Origin: Thalassospiraceae bacterium
GTDB taxonomy: Bacteria; Pseudomonadota; Alphaproteobacteria; Rhodospirillales; Magnetovibrionaceae
Direction: 5' to 3'
Assembly (NCBI GenBank): GCA_030637205.1
Contig: DAOVVL010000072.1
Coordinates: forward strand, 1-8,107
DNA: 8,107 bases
In this document: positions 5,951 through 8,107 of the stretch, in pieces
Layout of the letters: the number at the start of each line of letters is the position of its first letter
Numbering within the stretch: the first letter of the stretch is position 1
The notes under the pieces: generated by a model
Seen by the model: the letters and a program-made list of their open reading frames with translations, nothing else
Told to the model about the DNA's origin: nothing
Databases searched by the model: none
Position numbers and translations under genes: made by a program

Positions 5951-7594
5951 TCAAGCTTTCTCAAGCAGGAAAGCCCATTTTATTAGCGCCCCGTTGCCTG
6001 AAAGCGGCCCTGAAACGACAATTTGCTCGCTATGTTTGGGCAAGCCCAAGGTGGCGGCATAAATGCTTTCTTCCAATGTCACTTCGCCGCTTGAAACCTG
6101 AAAGCGCCACAGTTCTTTTTTGCCAAGCTTGATCAGCACCCCTTGGCCGCCTGAAAGCAGCGACGCATGGGCGCGCGGGTGCAAATGAAAGCGGATGGTG
6201 AATTGTTCGCCGCCCGTGCCGACAAGGCGGTCTTCGCCGCGCAGGCTTTCGCCATCAACACTTAAAAACAGTGCCCGGTGATGGGTCAGGCCAAACACGT
6301 TGGCATATCCGTCATGGTTGGCCTCAACCAAAATACCATCGGTATCGCTTTGATTGCGCACGCACTTCACATTGAACGGCCCGCGCCGCATTCCACCGCC
6401 GTCGATAAAGCCCGATGAAGACGTATCGTTGACCACCAACGTCGAATGCGCCGCAGTGGCGGCAAGGGCGGACCGCCACGGCTCTTCAGTGGTGCCGCGA
6501 TCGCCGCAGTTTACAATCATGCGCTGGTTGTGGCTGCTCATCTCAAAGCTTAGCGTACCCGCATGGTGGCGGCTGCCGGGGCCGCCGGGGTTTCCTGTAT
6601 CCATGATGATGTGGGTGGTTCCCGCAGACAGCCGTTGAAATCCCGCGTACGGCGCGCCGGTTGGGGGCGCGGCGGCCGATCCGCTAAACAACAGCAGTTG
6701 ATCAAATTTCCCGCTATCGCCCACACCCGCGCCGTTGAAAAGTGCCGCCCCGCCATCTGGGTGGCGCAACATGCGCAACATCGGTGCGGTGCGGTCGATG
6801 GCGCTCTGCAGCCACCCCGGCACGTCTTCGCCAAAGGCCGCCAGCATGTTTTTTACTTCGATCAGGTCAGATAGCACGGCGGCCTGGATTTCCGGGTTGC
6901 GTTCCACATGGCCGCCATCGGGCAACACCTGGGCTTGAATTTCTGCCTCAAAACTGCGAAGCGTCTGGGCCTTGATGCGCGCCTTTCCAAACAAAGCGTG
7001 CGCCGCGACGACCAGCCCCTTGATTGCGTGCAATCGTTTGAACCCGGCGCTTTCAGGCGGCAGGCTGCGCGATATGTGGCGCGCATCACGCACCAGCGAT
7101 TTGCTAGCACGACGGGAAAATTCGCGGCCGTGTTCACCACCGCTCAAAAATTCCCAGTTGCCCAGCCAATGGGTGATGCGTTCAGCCGCCACATCGGGTG
7201 CCCACGAGATGCGATCCCAATGATGGTTGGCCTCAATCCATTCACTTAGTCGCGCGTGGGCAAAGTCGCGGGCGTCGTCACTGGCCTCAACGCTTGCGAG
7301 TGCGCTGAGGTCTGACACCCAGGAAAATCCATGAAACCATCGTTTCCATTTTTCCGATGCCTGTTCCGGCAGTGCGGTGGCGATGGAAAGTGCGAACATT
7401 TCGCCGCGGTGTTCGAACTGGCCTTGGGTCAGCCGACGGCCGCGTTCCATTTCGCCGGGCCACAACAATACCAAGCCCCCGGGAATTTTTGATGGCGCTT
7501 TGCCTGCCACCAGCCACCGATATAACGCGCTCGCCTGAAAGCCGCCACGTTCGATGTTGGCTTTGCGGGGATTTTTTATCGGAACCAGGTCCAT
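5951..7594 (-). CDS. Heparinase II/III family protein (putative polysaccharide lyase)
   Basis: A 547-residue protein with the two-part layout of the family. The N-terminal half is alpha-helical, as in the (alpha/alpha) toroid of alginate and heparin lyases, and includes LPDGGHVERNPEIQAAVLSDL (224-244). The C-terminal heparinase II/III-like beta domain includes GPGSRHHAGTLSFEMS (338-353), AHSTLVV (382-388) and FHLHPRA (469-475). Characterised relatives cleave acidic polysaccharides by beta-elimination, but this subgroup is mostly uncharacterised and the substrate is unknown. The N terminus (MDLVPIKNPRKANIERGG) is charged and shows no signal peptide or lipobox, so the protein appears cytoplasmic unless exported another way. 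ATG 7594 is preceded by a modest AGATAGG-like ribosome-binding element. The gene starts 29 bases after the rsmB stop, so the two are probably co-transcribed. From memory, such a gene beside rsmB and purH is common in alphaproteobacteria. Confidence 0.92.
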   Translation of the reverse strand: MDLVPIKNPRKANIERGGFQASALYRWLVAGKAPSKIPGGLVLLWPGEMERGRRLTQGQFEHRGEMFALSIATALPEQASEKWKRWFHGFSWVSDLSALASVEASDDARDFAHARLSEWIEANHHWDRISWAPDVAAERITHWLGNWEFLSGGEHGREFSRRASKSLVRDARHISRSLPPESAGFKRLHAIKGLVVAAHALFGKARIKAQTLRSFEAEIQAQVLPDGGHVERNPEIQAAVLSDLIEVKNMLAAFGEDVPGWLQSAIDRTAPMLRMLRHPDGGAALFNGAGVGDSGKFDQLLLFSGSAAAPPTGAPYAGFQRLSAGTTHIIMDTGNPGGPGSRHHAGTLSFEMSSHNQRMIVNCGDRGTTEEPWRSALAATAAHSTLVVNDTSSSGFIDGGGMRRGPFNVKCVRNQSDTDGILVEANHDGYANVFGLTHHRALFLSVDGESLRGEDRLVGTGGEQFTIRFHLHPRAHASLLSGGQGVLIKLGKKELWRFQVSSGEVTLEESIYAATLGLPKHSEQIVVSGPLSGNGALIKWAFLLEKA

Positions 7595-7623
7595 TCAATG
7601 TTGCCTATCTGCTTAATAACGCA

Positions 7624-8107
7624 TCAGAGCTTCTTAAGGCGTGCTGCAAAAAAACCATCCATGAAACCGATGTCATCAAAATGGCAAGGAAGCGTGCGCA
7701 GTTGGCCGGCACTATTGAGCAGCTCACCCATGCCCCCGGCTTCAGCACCCGAAACCGGCCACGCTTCAACAGGCGCGCCGCTTTGGATTAACCGGGTGAT
7801 CTGTGCCTCGCTTTCCTCGGGTTCCAGCGAACAGGTGCAATACACAATGCGCCCGCCCGGTTTGACCATTTCGATGGCCGCTTGCAACAAGCGCGCCTGA
7901 ACGCCCGCCAGCTTTTCAATGTCAGAATCGGATTTAACGCGCGCCACATCGGGATGGCGGCGAAGCGTGCCGGTGGATGAACACGGCGCGTCCAGCAGTA
8001 CCGCATCCGCCAGGTGTTTAGGTCGCCAGGTAGCGGTGTAATCGTATACAATGTTGGCTAAAAATCCGGTTCGTTCTGGGTTTTGCTTTACATCCTCATG
8101 TCTTTTC
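7624..8107 (-). CDS. rsmB: 16S rRNA (cytosine-5) methyltransferase RsmB-like, C-terminal part (5' end outside window)
   Basis: The frame is open from the right edge to the TGA at 7626-7624, giving 160 visible residues; the N-terminal NusB-like domain and SAM-binding loop lie outside. The visible part has the core methyltransferase motifs: DAVLLDAPCSSTGTLRRHPD (34-53), in which the Pro-Cys motif cysteine (C42) helps release the product, and VKPGGRIVYCTCSLEPEESE, whose Thr-Cys motif cysteine (C92) is the expected catalytic nucleophile that attacks C6 of the target cytosine. The protein ends with GFFAARLKKL, a usual close for the family. In E. coli RsmB (Sun/Fmu) modifies C967 of 16S rRNA with S-adenosylmethionine. 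The fragment cannot fully exclude another RsmB/NOP2-family member, but RRHPD after the Pro-Cys motif favours RsmB. GTG 7947 is internal and is not the start. Confidence 0.9.
   Translation of the reverse strand, partial: KRHEDVKQNPERTGFLANIVYDYTATWRPKHLADAVLLDAPCSSTGTLRRHPDVARVKSDSDIEKLAGVQARLLQAAIEMVKPGGRIVYCTCSLEPEESEAQITRLIQSGAPVEAWPVSGAEAGGMGELLNSAGQLRTLPCHFDDIGFMDGFFAARLKKL

Noticed and set aside
7357..7791. Plus-strand open frame of 144 codons across the heparinase-like/rsmB boundary
   Set aside because: Antisense to two real genes, with no domain and no good ribosome-binding site recognised.
1..8107. CRISPR arrays, insertion sequences, tRNA genes, phage or toxin-antitoxin genes
   Set aside because: No repeat arrays, terminal inverted repeats, transposase motifs or tRNA-like folds were seen by eye on either strand.

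Overview
The window looks like chromosome from an alphaproteobacterium, moderately GC-rich by eye. The main reasons are the protein styles (RsmB, a heparinase II/III-like protein of the alphaproteobacterial type, PurH) and my recollection that rsmB, heparinase-like and purH genes often sit together in that class. The genus cannot be given from this sequence. Nearly all of the window is coding. No tRNA, rRNA, CRISPR array, insertion sequence or phage gene was seen, and no gene-free stretch exceeds about 175 bases.

Layout: at the left edge, on the + strand, lies the 3' end of an ABC-2 type permease of the NatB kind. It converges, with a 6-base gap, on purH. From there to the right edge every gene is on the - strand, so transcription runs right to left. 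In that order they are: the C-terminal half of rsmB (cut by the window edge), a heparinase II/III-like gene 29 bases after it, a family 2 glycosyltransferase after a 114-base AT-rich leader, a probable intrinsic terminator, a membrane-bound FlaA1/CapD/WbpM-type nucleotide-sugar 4,6-dehydratase, an atypical SDR protein whose TTG start overlaps the dehydratase stop, and purH after a 111-base gap.

Functionally there are two layers. RsmB (16S rRNA methylation) and PurH (last two steps of IMP synthesis) are housekeeping. The three genes between the heparinase-like gene and purH form a small glycan module: the dehydratase should make a UDP-4-keto-6-deoxy-HexNAc, the coupled SDR may act on it or a related nucleotide sugar, and the glycosyltransferase probably moves a sugar to a polyprenyl phosphate or a glycan. 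The heparinase-like protein may degrade or edit a related acidic polysaccharide, but its substrate is unknown.

This is mostly an ordinary core region. I found no clear new system. The points most worth a second look are the coupled dehydratase/SDR pair with a degenerate SDR active site, the placement of the glycan module inside a core neighbourhood, and the lack of a visible export signal on the heparinase-like protein.
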